From Streptomyces griseofuscus (lineage in GTDB: Bacteria; Actinomycetota; Actinomycetes; Streptomycetales; Streptomycetaceae), in contig NZ_CP051006.1 of NCBI RefSeq assembly GCF_014673495.1, forward strand, positions 2,294,001-2,358,000: a stretch of 64,000 nt of DNA, read 5' to 3'. Shown here piece after piece: positions 51,309 to 60,393 of this stretch. The notes below the pieces were generated by a model. The model ran no database searches, was not told the origin of the DNA, and was given only the letters and a program-made list of their open reading frames with translations. Both the position numbers and the translations under genes were made by a program. The stretch's first letter is position 1, and the number at the start of each line of letters is the position of its first letter.

Positions 51309-54300
51309 TCACGCCGCGGGCGCCGGGGCGAGCTGCCCGTCGACGAACTGGGCGAGCGCGCGGACCGTGGGGTGGTCGTGGGTGAGGGAGGCCGGCAGGG
51401 GCAGCCGGAACGACTGCTCCAGTGCGGCCTTGACCTGCTGGGCCATCAGGGAGTCCAGGCCCAGCGACACGAACTCGCTGTTCAGGTCCAGTTCGTCGCC
51501 TTCCTCCAGGTGCAGGACGGCGCCGACCTTCTCGCTCACCACCGCGGTGACGGCGGCGAGCCGTTCGGCGGCGGGGAGTGCGGTGAGGGCGGTGAGATCG
51601 AGACCGGTGCCCTCCTCGCCGCCCTGGCGGGCGAGCCGGTCGTAGAAGAGGTCGCCGTTGACGCTGCCGGAGACGTAGCGGTCCCAGTCGAACTCGCCGA
51701 CGATCCGCTGGGTGCGGGGCCGGCCCCAGAGCCGGGCCAGCGTGTCCAGGGCGCGGGTCGGGGAGAAGAAGCGGACGCCGCTGCGTTCGATCTCCTGGCT
51801 GAGGTGCTCCTCCAGGCGGGCGGACATGCCGACCCGGGCCCAGGCGCCCCAGTTGACCGACAGGCCCGGCACCCCGCGCCGGCCGCGCCATTCGGCGAGC
51901 GCGTCGAGCCCGGCGCTGGCGGCGGCGTAGTGGCCCTGGGTGGCGCCGCCGAGGACGGAGGCGATGGAGGAGTAGGTGACGAAGAACTCCAGCTCGGGGA
52001 AGGAGTCCTCGGCTGCCTCGTGCAGCAGCCAGCCGCCGTACGCCTTCGCGGCGAGCTGGGCGTCGATGGACTCCCAGGTCAGCTCTGAGATCAGCTTCTT
52101 GTCGTAGGAACCGGCGGCGTGCACGATCCCGCCGAGCGGGCGCGAGCCCGACCGGAGGTGCCGGACCAGCCGCTCGACGTCCCCGGGCCGGGAGATGTCG
52201 GCGCGTACGACGTCGATCTCGGTGTCGGCCGCGAGGTCGGCGAGGACCGGTGCGGCCTCCTCGGTGGCCTTGCCGCTGCGGCTGACCAGGGTGAGGTGGC
52301 GGGCGCCGAGCGCGGCGAGCTTGCGGGCGGTGACCAGACCGAGGCCGCCGAGTCCGCCGGTGACCAGGTAGGTGCGGTCGGCTCGCAGCCCCGCGGGCAC
52401 CTCGTCGGCCGGCTCGGGCCGCTCCTGGAGGTCCTCGGGGAGGGTCACCCAGGCGCGTCCGGCCGGGTCGGACAGGGCGGTGCGCAGGGCCTCGCCGGTC
52501 TCGTCCAGGCCGAAGCGCAGATCGGAGCCGTCGTCGCCGGTGGCGGGCACGGCGGCGACCGCGGGCACGGTGAGCGTGGCGCGGAAGGTCCCGTCATGGC
52601 GTACGAGGACCTCGTCACCCGGCGCGAACCCGGTGCCCTCGGCCGCCGCGAGGACCGATCCCCGCGCCAACTGTCCGAGCAGTGGCGGAAGTTCGACCTC
52701 TCCGGACTCCTCGGCACGTTCGGCGCGCCCGGTGTCAAGGGCGGCGCGGGCGTCCTCGGCGGTCAGGCCGACGGCGCTCACCCGGACCTGGATCTCGTCC
52801 GGCCCCGGGGCCCGGTCGGCGACCGGCGCGAGCACCAGGTCGGACAGGTCACCGGAGTCGGGGGCGCGCAGCTCGAAGCCGCCGGTCCAGGTGAGGCTGG
52901 CGTCACCGGCGAGCAGCCGGCGCACATAGCGGCGCCCTGGACGGTGGGCGACCTGGTACTCACCGGCCGGTTCGGTCCGCCACTCCTCGGCCAGCGGGGC
53001 GAGGCCGCTGCCGGGGGCGAGGTCGACCAGGGTGGCACGGTACTGGGCGTACTCGGTGAGCAGCACCCGGCCGAAGCCCCACAGGGTGGCGGCCGCCAGA
53101 TGGCCGCCGTCACCGGCCGGGTCGCCGGGCAGCCACTGGGCGCCCTCGGTGACCAGCCACAGCCTGGGCGGCCGGTTCGCGGTCTCCAACGCGCCTATGA
53201 GGGTGAGGAGTTCGCGGTAGTTGTCCTCGCACTCGGCGCGCAGCCGCTCGGCGGACATCGGTCCGGAGCGCTGGTGCCACAGCCGGCAGATGTCGGTGAC
53301 GGTGGGGTCCTCGAGGGCGGCCTTGAGATCGGTGAGATCGGGCAGCCAGGTGACCTTGAGGCCGGGCTCGGCGGCCAGGTCGGCGGCGCGGGCGGCCGAG
53401 GGGTCGAGAAGGACGACATGCCGGGCGGCGGGGGCGCCGCCACGGGCGGGCAGGGCGCGCCGCACCCACTCGGGGCGGTGCAGGAACTGACGGCGGCCGC
53501 CGCGGCCCTCGGGGCGGGCCATGCGTACCCCGAGGAGTTCGGCGACCGGGTCGCCGTTCTCCAGCAGCAGCACATCGGCCAGGCGCCGGTCCTGTTCGCC
53601 GCGGACCCGGGCGAGGACGCGGAGCTGCTCGCCGCGCGGCTTGCGGAAGTGCCGTACGGAGGCGATCTCGCGGGGCACGAACACCGGGCCCTCGGGGTCG
53701 AGGACGACCAGCGCCTGTACGGCGGCCTCCAGCAGCTCGGCCGGGACGTGCTCGACGGCAGAGGCGTCGCGGCCGGTGAGTTCGCCGGTGACCAGTCCGT
53801 CGCCGTGCCGGGCGGCCTTGACCAGCAGACGCATGCGGGGGCCCTGGGGGCGGCCGACGGAGGCGAGGTCGGTGTAGATGTCCTCGTCGTCGATGTGCTG
53901 GGCGGCCGGGGCGAGCCCCGCGTCCAGCTCGGCCAACTCCGAGACCGGGACGAGGGGTTCGGGGTCGGCGGCGACCGTGGCGGTGGCGTGCAGGTTCTCC
54001 TCGCCGCCGACCAGGGTGTACACCTCGATCTCGGCGCCGCCGCCGGGGCGGGGCCGCCAGCGGGTGGTCAGCGCGGTGACCGTCTCGGCGGACAGCTCAA
54101 GGGGGGCGAGCAACTTGAGGTCGCGGACCGCGTGGCGGGCGTGGCCCTGCACCGCGTCCTGCACCGCGAGCAGCAGGTCGACGTAGGCTCCGGCGGGCAG
54201 CACCGTGCGGTCGTCGGCGGCCAGGTCGGCGAGCGCGCCCAGCTCCTCGGGCATGAACTCGGCGGTGAACTCCCGTACCCCGCTGGCGAATCGCTCCTCG

Positions 54301-56996
54301 GTGCCGAGCAGCGGATGGCGGGCGGTGCCGTTCGACGCGGAGCGGCGGGGGGTGACGGAGGGCAGCCAGTAGCGCTTGCGCTGGAAGGCGTACGTCGGCA
54401 GGTCCACCCGGGCGGGGGCGGGGTGTCCGGCGTGGTAGCCGTCCCAGGCGACGGTGAGCCCGGCCGCGTAGTAGTCGGCGAGGGCGGTCAGCGTGGTCGC
54501 GGTGGTGGTGTCGCGGCGGCGCAGGCTGGCCAGCCAGACATGGTCCTCGACGGTGACCGAGCGGCGGGCGAGCGCGGTGAGCCCGGCCTGCGGGCCGACC
54601 TCGATCAGGGCGTGCCGGCCGCGCTTGGCGACGGCGCGGATGCCGTCGAGGAAGCGCACGGGTTCGCCGATGTGCCGCACCCAGTAGCCGGGGTTGCCGA
54701 TCTCGCGGAAGCGGGCGAGCCGTCCGGTGACGTTGGAGATGAGGCTGATCTTCGGCTCGTGGAACTCGATGCCGTCGAGGGCGGCGCGGAAGTCGTCGTA
54801 GACCTCGGCCATCAGCGGGGAGTGGAAGGCGTGCGAGACCTTGAGCCGCTCGACGCGCACGCCCCGCTCGGCGAGGGTGGCGCTCACCTCGTCCAGGGCC
54901 GCGGTGGCGCCCGAGATCACCGTCTGGTCGGGGGCGTTGACCCCGGCGACGGCCAGGTCCTCGTGGCCCTCCACGAGCGGGGCGACGTCCTCCAGCGGCG
55001 CGGAGACGGCGGCCATGCCGCCCTCGGCGGTGACGGCCTGCATCAGCCGGGCGCGGGCGGCGACCAGCTTGACGGCGTCCGGGAGGCTGAACAGCCCGGC
55101 CACGGCGGCGGCGACGACCTCGCCGATGCTGTGCCCGATGAGCACGTTGGGCTTCACGCCCCAGGCCATCCACTGCTGGGCGAGCGCGTACTCCAGCGTG
55201 AACAGGGCGGGCTGGGTGTACTCGGTGCGGTCGATGGCCTCGGGGTCGGCGGCGGTGCCGAGCAGCAGCTCGCGCATCGAGCGGCCGAGGTGGGCGGCGA
55301 ACAGCTCGTCGCAGGCGTCGACCTGGGCGCGGAAGACGGGCAGCGCCTCGTAGAGAGCGGCGCCCATGCCGGCGTACTGGGAGCCCTGGCCGGTGAACAT
55401 GAACGCGGTCTTGCGGATGCCGGTCGGGCCCTCGTGCTCGTGCGCGGCGGCCTTGTCGAGGAGCTTGACGAGGGCGGCACGGTCGGCGACGGGGGCGGCG
55501 ACCCGGTACGGGTGGTGGGCGCGGGTGGTGTTGGCGCTGTGGCTGAGCGCGGCGACGGAGATCTCGGGCCGCTCCTCCAGCAACGCCCGGTAGTTCGCGG
55601 CGAGTTCGCGCAGGGCGGTCGCGTTCTTCGCGGAGAGGGTGAACAGCGGGCCGGCGCCCGCCTGTTCGGTCTCCTCGACGGGCTGCTCCGGCGCCTCCTC
55701 CAGGACCACCGCGCCGATGGTCCCGGCGAAGCCGAAGCTGTTGACGACGGCGCGCTTGACCTCGGCCTTCCAGGGCTCGCACGCGGTCGGCACCCGCAGC
55801 GGGTACAGGTCCCAGGGGATGCGCCCGGAGGGGTTGGCGAGGTTGATGTGCGGGTAGATGGTGCCCGCGCGCAGCATGAGCACCGTCTTGATGACGCCGA
55901 CGATGCCCGAGGCCGGCTCCATGTGCCCCAGGTTCGTCTTCACCGAACCGACCACCACCGGGTGGTCCTTGGTGTGCGAGTCCATGAACACATCGCCGAT
56001 GGCGCCGAATTCGATGGGGTCGCCGAGCGGGGTGCCGGTGCCGTGCGCCTCGACGTAGCTGATGTCCTCGGGCGCGAGGTGGGCCGCGCTCAGCGCGCTG
56101 CGGATGACCTTCTCCTGGGCGGGCCCGTTGGGCACGGTCAGACCGGCGCTGTCGCCGTCCTGGCCGACGGCGGTGCCGCGCACCAGGGCGAGGACGCGGT
56201 CACCGTCGCGCTCGGCGTCGGAGAGCCGCTTGAGGACGATGATGCCGCAGCCCTCGGCGCGCGCGTACCCGTCGGCCGACTCGTCGAAGGTCTTGCACTG
56301 GCCGTCCGGGGACAGCATCTGGGCGTTGGAGAACATCACCGGGATGCGCGGGTGGTGCAGGGCGTTGACGCCGCCGCACAGCGCGATGTCCGTCTCGCCG
56401 CCGCGCAGCGCCTGCACGGCCAGGTGCAGGGCGACCAGCGAGGAGGAGCAGGCGGTGTCCACGCTCATGCTCGGGCCGCGCCAGCCCAGGAAGTAGGAGA
56501 GCCGCCCGGACAGCGGGAACATGGTGATGCCGGAGGCGAGATGGCCGTCCAGTTCCTCGTACGGCAGCGAGTCGAGCTCCAGCGCGTAGTCGATGGAGCT
56601 GGCGCCGATGTACACACCGCCGTTGCCGCGGCGCAGCGGCGCCGGGTCGATGCCGGCGTGCTCCAGCGCCTGCCAGGCCGTCTCCAGCAGCAGCCGCTGC
56701 TGGGGGTCCATGTAACGGGCTTCCTTCGGCGAGATGTTGAAGAAGCCCGCGTCGAACAGGTCGATGCGGTCGAGGAACCCGCCCGCCGAGGCGCGGATCT
56801 TGCCCTTGTCGTCGGGCCCCTCGGGGGTGAACGCCTCGACGTCCCAGCGGTCGGTGGGGATGGGGCGGATTCCACTGCGGCCCTCGCGCAGAAAGGCGTC
56901 GAACTCGTCTGGCGAGCCGCTGCCGCCGGGGAACCGCAGACCGATTCCGACGATCGCTACCGGCTCGGGCGCCTGCGCTGATTCCGTACGCGGCAT
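51309..56996 (-). CDS. modular type I polyketide synthase (KS-AT-DH*-ER*-KR-ACP)
   Basis: 1895 residues. KS at about 10-440 (VDTACSSSL Cys near 183, EAHGTGTPLGDP, KTNLGHMEPASG). AT at about 530-830 (FTGQGSQYAGMG, GHSIGE, HAFH, which predicts malonyl-CoA). A DH-like region at about 895-1160 lacks the catalytic His (LADLAADDRTVLPAG) and Asp. A shrunken ER-like segment at about 1370-1500 has no NAD loop. KR at about 1540-1720 has TYLVTGGLGGLGL, the Ser strand VTYSSIASVLGG and Tyr in GHYAAASAGLDAL. ACP at about 1810-1890 (LGLDSLMA). One round would give a beta-hydroxyacyl chain. The start is the ATG at 56996 with GAGGAG 8 bp upstream. Confidence 0.92.
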   Translation of the reverse strand: MPRTESAQAPEPVAIVGIGLRFPGGSGSPDEFDAFLREGRSGIRPIPTDRWDVEAFTPEGPDDKGKIRASAGGFLDRIDLFDAGFFNISPKEARYMDPQQRLLLETAWQALEHAGIDPAPLRRGNGGVYIGASSIDYALELDSLPYEELDGHLASGITMFPLSGRLSYFLGWRGPSMSVDTACSSSLVALHLAVQALRGGETDIALCGGVNALHHPRIPVMFSNAQMLSPDGQCKTFDESADGYARAEGCGIIVLKRLSDAERDGDRVLALVRGTAVGQDGDSAGLTVPNGPAQEKVIRSALSAAHLAPEDISYVEAHGTGTPLGDPIEFGAIGDVFMDSHTKDHPVVVGSVKTNLGHMEPASGIVGVIKTVLMLRAGTIYPHINLANPSGRIPWDLYPLRVPTACEPWKAEVKRAVVNSFGFAGTIGAVVLEEAPEQPVEETEQAGAGPLFTLSAKNATALRELAANYRALLEERPEISVAALSHSANTTRAHHPYRVAAPVADRAALVKLLDKAAAHEHEGPTGIRKTAFMFTGQGSQYAGMGAALYEALPVFRAQVDACDELFAAHLGRSMRELLLGTAADPEAIDRTEYTQPALFTLEYALAQQWMAWGVKPNVLIGHSIGEVVAAAVAGLFSLPDAVKLVAARARLMQAVTAEGGMAAVSAPLEDVAPLVEGHEDLAVAGVNAPDQTVISGATAALDEVSATLAERGVRVERLKVSHAFHSPLMAEVYDDFRAALDGIEFHEPKISLISNVTGRLARFREIGNPGYWVRHIGEPVRFLDGIRAVAKRGRHALIEVGPQAGLTALARRSVTVEDHVWLASLRRRDTTTATTLTALADYYAAGLTVAWDGYHAGHPAPARVDLPTYAFQRKRYWLPSVTPRRSASNGTARHPLLGTEERFASGVREFTAEFMPEELGALADLAADDRTVLPAGAYVDLLLAVQDAVQGHARHAVRDLKLLAPLELSAETVTALTTRWRPRPGGGAEIEVYTLVGGEENLHATATVAADPEPLVPVSELAELDAGLAPAAQHIDDEDIYTDLASVGRPQGPRMRLLVKAARHGDGLVTGELTGRDASAVEHVPAELLEAAVQALVVLDPEGPVFVPREIASVRHFRKPRGEQLRVLARVRGEQDRRLADVLLLENGDPVAELLGVRMARPEGRGGRRQFLHRPEWVRRALPARGGAPAARHVVLLDPSAARAADLAAEPGLKVTWLPDLTDLKAALEDPTVTDICRLWHQRSGPMSAERLRAECEDNYRELLTLIGALETANRPPRLWLVTEGAQWLPGDPAGDGGHLAAATLWGFGRVLLTEYAQYRATLVDLAPGSGLAPLAEEWRTEPAGEYQVAHRPGRRYVRRLLAGDASLTWTGGFELRAPDSGDLSDLVLAPVADRAPGPDEIQVRVSAVGLTAEDARAALDTGRAERAEESGEVELPPLLGQLARGSVLAAAEGTGFAPGDEVLVRHDGTFRATLTVPAVAAVPATGDDGSDLRFGLDETGEALRTALSDPAGRAWVTLPEDLQERPEPADEVPAGLRADRTYLVTGGLGGLGLVTARKLAALGARHLTLVSRSGKATEEAAPVLADLAADTEIDVVRADISRPGDVERLVRHLRSGSRPLGGIVHAAGSYDKKLISELTWESIDAQLAAKAYGGWLLHEAAEDSFPELEFFVTYSSIASVLGGATQGHYAAASAGLDALAEWRGRRGVPGLSVNWGAWARVGMSARLEEHLSQEIERSGVRFFSPTRALDTLARLWGRPRTQRIVGEFDWDRYVSGSVNGDLFYDRLARQGGEEGTGLDLTALTALPAAERLAAVTAVVSEKVGAVLHLEEGDELDLNSEFVSLGLDSLMAQQVKAALEQSFRLPLPASLTHDHPTVRALAQFVDGQLAPAPAA

Positions 56997-57007
56997 GGAA
57001 CGACTCC

Positions 57008-57307
57008 TCAAACTTCCTGGACGGCCTGGGTCAGGTGGTCGACGAGGTGGGTGATGGTCGGCTCGTTGAAGAGCACATTGACGTTGATCGACAGATCCAG
57101 GAGCTGTTCCAGGCTCTGGCGTATCTCGGTCAGGCGCAGCGAGGTGAGCCCGAGGTCGAAGTAGGAGACGTCGACGGGGAGGTCCTCGGAATCGTCCATG
57201 AGAAGAACGACCTTGAATTTCTTGAGGACGATTGTCTCGATTTCCTCGGTCAGTTCACTGCGCGGCAGATCACGTAGCCGCTGGATGGTGCTGTCGACGG
57301 GTGACAT
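57008..57307 (-). CDS. discrete acyl carrier protein
   Basis: 99 residues. The phosphopantetheine Ser lies in FDLGLTSLRLTEIRQSL and the four-helix pattern is intact. It starts 11 bp before the PKS gene in the operon. I chose the ATG at 57307: the -10 element at 57320-57315 puts transcription start about at this ATG, so the mRNA may be leaderless. The ATG at 57316 would precede transcription. It probably receives the starter acyl group from the AMP ligase. Confidence 0.85.
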   Translation of the reverse strand: MSPVDSTIQRLRDLPRSELTEEIETIVLKKFKVVLLMDDSEDLPVDVSYFDLGLTSLRLTEIRQSLEQLLDLSINVNVLFNEPTITHLVDHLTQAVQEV

Positions 57308-57314
57308 GCGCCTC

Positions 57315-57348
57315 ATGCAAGCAGCGGCGGCTGACGCCCCACTGACGG
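57315..57348 (-). promoter_or_regulatory. SARP-type promoter of the ACP-PKS operon
   Basis: Plus-strand CTGAC at 57331 and 57342 (11 bp). The last coding-strand heptamer GTCAGCC is followed after 8 bp by TTGCAT (57320-57315). Transcription should begin around 57308, almost at the ACP ATG. Confidence 0.65.
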
Positions 57349-57371
57349 CCGGGGTGGGGCGGGTTGGCTGG

Positions 57372-57414
57372 ATCAGTCGGGTGTCAGCGCCGGATCAGAT
57401 TCCGCTGTCACGCT
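57372..57414 (+). promoter_or_regulatory. SARP-type promoter of the rightward operon
   Basis: On the plus strand ATCAG, GTCAG and ATCAG begin at 57372, 57383 and 57394 (11-bp steps). Eight bases after the last heptamer lies CACGCT (57409-57414) as -10. It faces the opposite way to the ACP promoter, so one activator could drive both operons of the cluster. Confidence 0.65.
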
Positions 57415-57459
57415 CGCATTGCTTCAAGAAATCCACACGCCATATCCGAAAGGCTGAAG

Positions 57460-59091
57460 ATGCTTCGCGAAGCCGCGCAGGAGGAGAGTGCTGAGGCACC
57501 TTCCGGATTGAAGAGTTACGACCTCTACATCGCGGGCAAGGACGTCGCCGGCGACGGCTGGGTGTACACCGTCAGCGGGCGTTCGCTGCTGGAAGACGTG
57601 TTCACCAGCGTGAGCCTTAAGCGCTCCCTCGAACAGGACCCGGAGTCCGAGGCGGCCAAGCACCCCTATGTCGTGGGGCGTTGTGCGATCGCGGACGACG
57701 CCTCCATCGACCTCGCCACCCAGGCCGCCGCGGCGGCCGCCGCCGAGTGGCAAGCCGTTCCGCTGGAGCGGCGGATGAAGCTCGGCACCCGGTTCCGCGA
57801 GGAACTGATCAAGCACGAGGACGAGTTCCTGCGGATGCTGGTCGCCGAGTCCCACCCCGTCAAGCTCGCTCGCTGGGAGCTGAGCTGCCTGCTCCAGATC
57901 TACGCTCCCGGCTCGCTGCGCTGGTACGACAAGCAGATGCGGGTCGAGAAGGAGTACAACGGCCGCCGGCTGATCCTCCACCGCCAGCCCGACGGTGTGG
58001 TCGCCTTCAACCCGCCGCAGAACGCCCCGCTGCCCAGTGCCGCGCTGTGCGTGCTGGCGCTGATGGCCGGCAACGCGGTGGTCGTGCGGGCCCCCCGCAG
58101 CATCGCGCTCTCCACCATGTGGCTGCTGCGCGACATCGTCGCCCCGCTGCTGGAGGAGTTCGACGCCCCGCCCGGCGTGCTCAACGCGGTCTGCTCCAAC
58201 CCGAAGCAGACCATGGACCGCTGGATCGCGGATCCGCTGATCAACGACATCTTCTACATCGGCGGCAGCCAGGAGGGCCTGCGCTTCGAGCAGCAGTGCG
58301 TCGCCCACGGCAAGAAGCCGATCCTCGAACTCGCCGGCAACGACGGCATCGTGGTGTGGAAGGACGCCGACGTGAAGTGGGCGGCCGAGGCGATCACGGA
58401 GGCGTTCTACGGCTCCGGGCAGATCTGCATGGTCCCCAACTACGTGCTGGCCCACCCGGATGTCGCCGAGGCGCTGATCGCCGAGGTCAAGGAGCAGGTC
58501 AAGGGCATCAAGCCGGGCCTGCCCGAGGAGGAGGACGTGCTGCTGTCGCCGGTGCGGCGCAGCGAGCGCTTCTTCCGGCTGCTGCGGCAGGCGCTGGACA
58601 ACGGTGCCGAGCTGGTCACCGGCGGCAACCGCACCGAGGTGGACGGCACGGTCTCGGAGACGGGCGTGTTCCTCCAGCCGACGGTGGTACGGGTGGACGG
58701 CCTGGACCGGGCACGGACGTACGACGTGGTCCGCGAGGAGACCTTCTTCCCGCTGATCCCGATCGTGGTCGCCGAGCGCGATCATGACGACGCCCTGCTC
58801 GAATCGTTCCTTCAGTTCGTCAACAGCAACGACTACGGGCTGCGCAACTCGCTGTGGTCGCGCTCCGACCACGTGGTCGAGACGTTCGTGCGCCGCACCG
58901 TCAACGGCGGTCTGCTGAAGGTCAACGACTCCCATATCGGCTTCCTGCCCTATCTGCCGAGCCACGGCGGCACCGGCCGCACCGGCGGCGCGTTCGGCGA
59001 GGCCAACTACCCGATGCTCAAGACCTCCCACGTCCAGGGGGTCAGCATCGCCCGCGACGTCAGCCCGTACGACGCGGTCTTCGGCGCCTGA
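57460..59091 (+). CDS. aldehyde dehydrogenase-family oxidoreductase
   Basis: 543 residues from the ATG at 57460 with GAAAGG 6 bp upstream. VAFNPPQNAPLP and the catalytic Cys in YGSGQICMVPNY, with the general-base Glu in PILELAGND, mark the ALDH fold. An N-terminal segment of about 80 residues precedes it. In a cluster where an aminotransferase follows, it may work in the acyl-to-aldehyde direction (acyl-CoA/ACP reductase) to release the PKS chain. The order of steps is inferred. First gene of the rightward operon. Confidence 0.86.
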   Translation: MLREAAQEESAEAPSGLKSYDLYIAGKDVAGDGWVYTVSGRSLLEDVFTSVSLKRSLEQDPESEAAKHPYVVGRCAIADDASIDLATQAAAAAAAEWQAVPLERRMKLGTRFREELIKHEDEFLRMLVAESHPVKLARWELSCLLQIYAPGSLRWYDKQMRVEKEYNGRRLILHRQPDGVVAFNPPQNAPLPSAALCVLALMAGNAVVVRAPRSIALSTMWLLRDIVAPLLEEFDAPPGVLNAVCSNPKQTMDRWIADPLINDIFYIGGSQEGLRFEQQCVAHGKKPILELAGNDGIVVWKDADVKWAAEAITEAFYGSGQICMVPNYVLAHPDVAEALIAEVKEQVKGIKPGLPEEEDVLLSPVRRSERFFRLLRQALDNGAELVTGGNRTEVDGTVSETGVFLQPTVVRVDGLDRARTYDVVREETFFPLIPIVVAERDHDDALLESFLQFVNSNDYGLRNSLWSRSDHVVETFVRRTVNGGLLKVNDSHIGFLPYLPSHGGTGRTGGAFGEANYPMLKTSHVQGVSIARDVSPYDAVFGA

Positions 59092-59117
59092 ACCCACCCG
59101 TCCTCGGAGGTCTTCCC

Positions 59118-60260
59118 GTGCGTTCCCTCGATGTCGCCCGGACCGTGTGCGAGCGGTTCCACCCCGGACTGCTCAAGGAACTGGAGCAACTCCCTTACGA
59201 ACAGCGGGAGAAACCCGGCAGTCCGGTGATCGATCTGTTCCGCATCCACGGCGGTGTGGGCCTGCTGATACCCGAGTCGTACGGCGGCCACGGCGCGGCC
59301 CCGCTGGAGGCGCTGCGAGTGCAGCTGGCCCTCGGCGCGGTCTCGCCCTCGCTGGTCGCGGCCGTCTCCATGCACCACTTCACCGCCGCGATGCTGTACT
59401 CGCTCGCCGTCAAGTCGGGCCGGCTCACCCCCGCGCAGACCCAGCTGCTGCACCAGATCGTGCCCGACCAGCAGGTGCTGGGCTCCGGCTGGTCGGAGGG
59501 CCGTACCGCCGCGAACATCCTCAAGCCGGCCGTGACCGCGCGCCCGGTGGAGGGCGGCTTCCTGCTCTCCGGCTCCAAGAAGCCGTGCAGCCTGTCGCGT
59601 TCGATGAGCCTGCTCACGGCGTCCACGGCGATCCACGGCGAGGACGGCGGCGAGCCCGAGCTGGCCCTCGCGCTGGTCCCGGCCGACGCGCCCGGCCTCA
59701 CCGTGCACCGGTTCTGGGGCAACGACCTGCTGGCCGGCGCCGAGAGCGACGAGGTGCGCCTGGAGGACGTGTTCGTGCCCAGCGAGATGGTGGTGCGGGC
59801 CGGCGCGGACGATCCCACCCGCCTGGACGACCTCCAGTCCGCCGGGTTCGTCTGGTTCGAGATGCTGATCTCCGCGGGCTACGCGGGCGCCGCGGCGGCG
59901 CTGGTCGAGCAGGTGCTGACCCGTAAGCGGGGCAGCGCGGACGAGCGGGCCGCGCTCGCCGTCGACATGGAGGCCGCGCTGGCCCTCCTCGAAGGCGTGG
60001 CCCGGGGCACCGGGCGCGAGCCGGGCGACGAGGAGTCGGTGGCGCGGGTGCTGGTCGCCCGGTACGCGGTGCAGAACGCGTTGCCGGGGATCGTGGCGCG
60101 GGCGCTGGAGCTGCTCGGCGGGATGGACTTCATCACGAACTCCGCCTCCGCGCAGGCCGCGGCCGCGACGAGGGCGCTGGCCTTCCATCCGCCGTCCCGG
60201 ATCGCCGCGTCGGAGCCGCTGCTGACGTACTTCGACGGAGGGCCGCTGGTTCTCGCGTAG
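59118..60260 (+). CDS. acyl-CoA dehydrogenase-fold flavoenzyme, probable amine N-hydroxylase (VlmH-like)
   Basis: 380 residues from the GTG at 59118 with CGGAGG 7 bp upstream. GGVGLLIPESYGGHGAAPLEALRVQ, SLVAAVSMHHFTAA, LSGSKKPCSLSRSMSLL and an all-helical C-terminus match acyl-CoA dehydrogenases, but the catalytic Glu region is not obvious. Isobutylamine N-hydroxylase (VlmH) has this fold and works with a flavin reductase; a reductase is encoded in the same operon at 62726. I therefore predict hydroxylation of the chain-derived amine. Confidence 0.82.
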   Translation: MRSLDVARTVCERFHPGLLKELEQLPYEQREKPGSPVIDLFRIHGGVGLLIPESYGGHGAAPLEALRVQLALGAVSPSLVAAVSMHHFTAAMLYSLAVKSGRLTPAQTQLLHQIVPDQQVLGSGWSEGRTAANILKPAVTARPVEGGFLLSGSKKPCSLSRSMSLLTASTAIHGEDGGEPELALALVPADAPGLTVHRFWGNDLLAGAESDEVRLEDVFVPSEMVVRAGADDPTRLDDLQSAGFVWFEMLISAGYAGAAAALVEQVLTRKRGSADERAALAVDMEAALALLEGVARGTGREPGDEESVARVLVARYAVQNALPGIVARALELLGGMDFITNSASAQAAAATRALAFHPPSRIAASEPLLTYFDGGPLVLA

Positions 60261-60329
60261 TCGGTCGGCTGCGGACCGTATGTGGCTGAGCGCGCCCACG
60301 CAGCGGAGCCGCACCTCGAACACAGCCCC

Positions 60330-60346
60330 GCGCCCCTTCGGGGCGC
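60330..60346. terminator. GCGCCCC-TTC-GGGGCGC hairpin
   Basis: A 7-bp stem (GCGCCCC/GGGGCGC) with a TTC loop in the 133-bp gap between the hydroxylase and aminotransferase genes. It is a common GC hairpin in Streptomyces and may act as an attenuator. Confidence 0.4.
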
Positions 60347-60393
60347 CCCCGTCAACGGCATTGAAAAGTCCCCTCTCTTGGAGTGAGTGACAC

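Noticed and set aside
52119..56981. A 1620-codon open frame antisense to the PKS
   Set aside because: It mirrors the PKS codon phase and its translation is Gly/Asp/Val/Arg-rich with no domain; a normal artefact of strong third-position GC bias.
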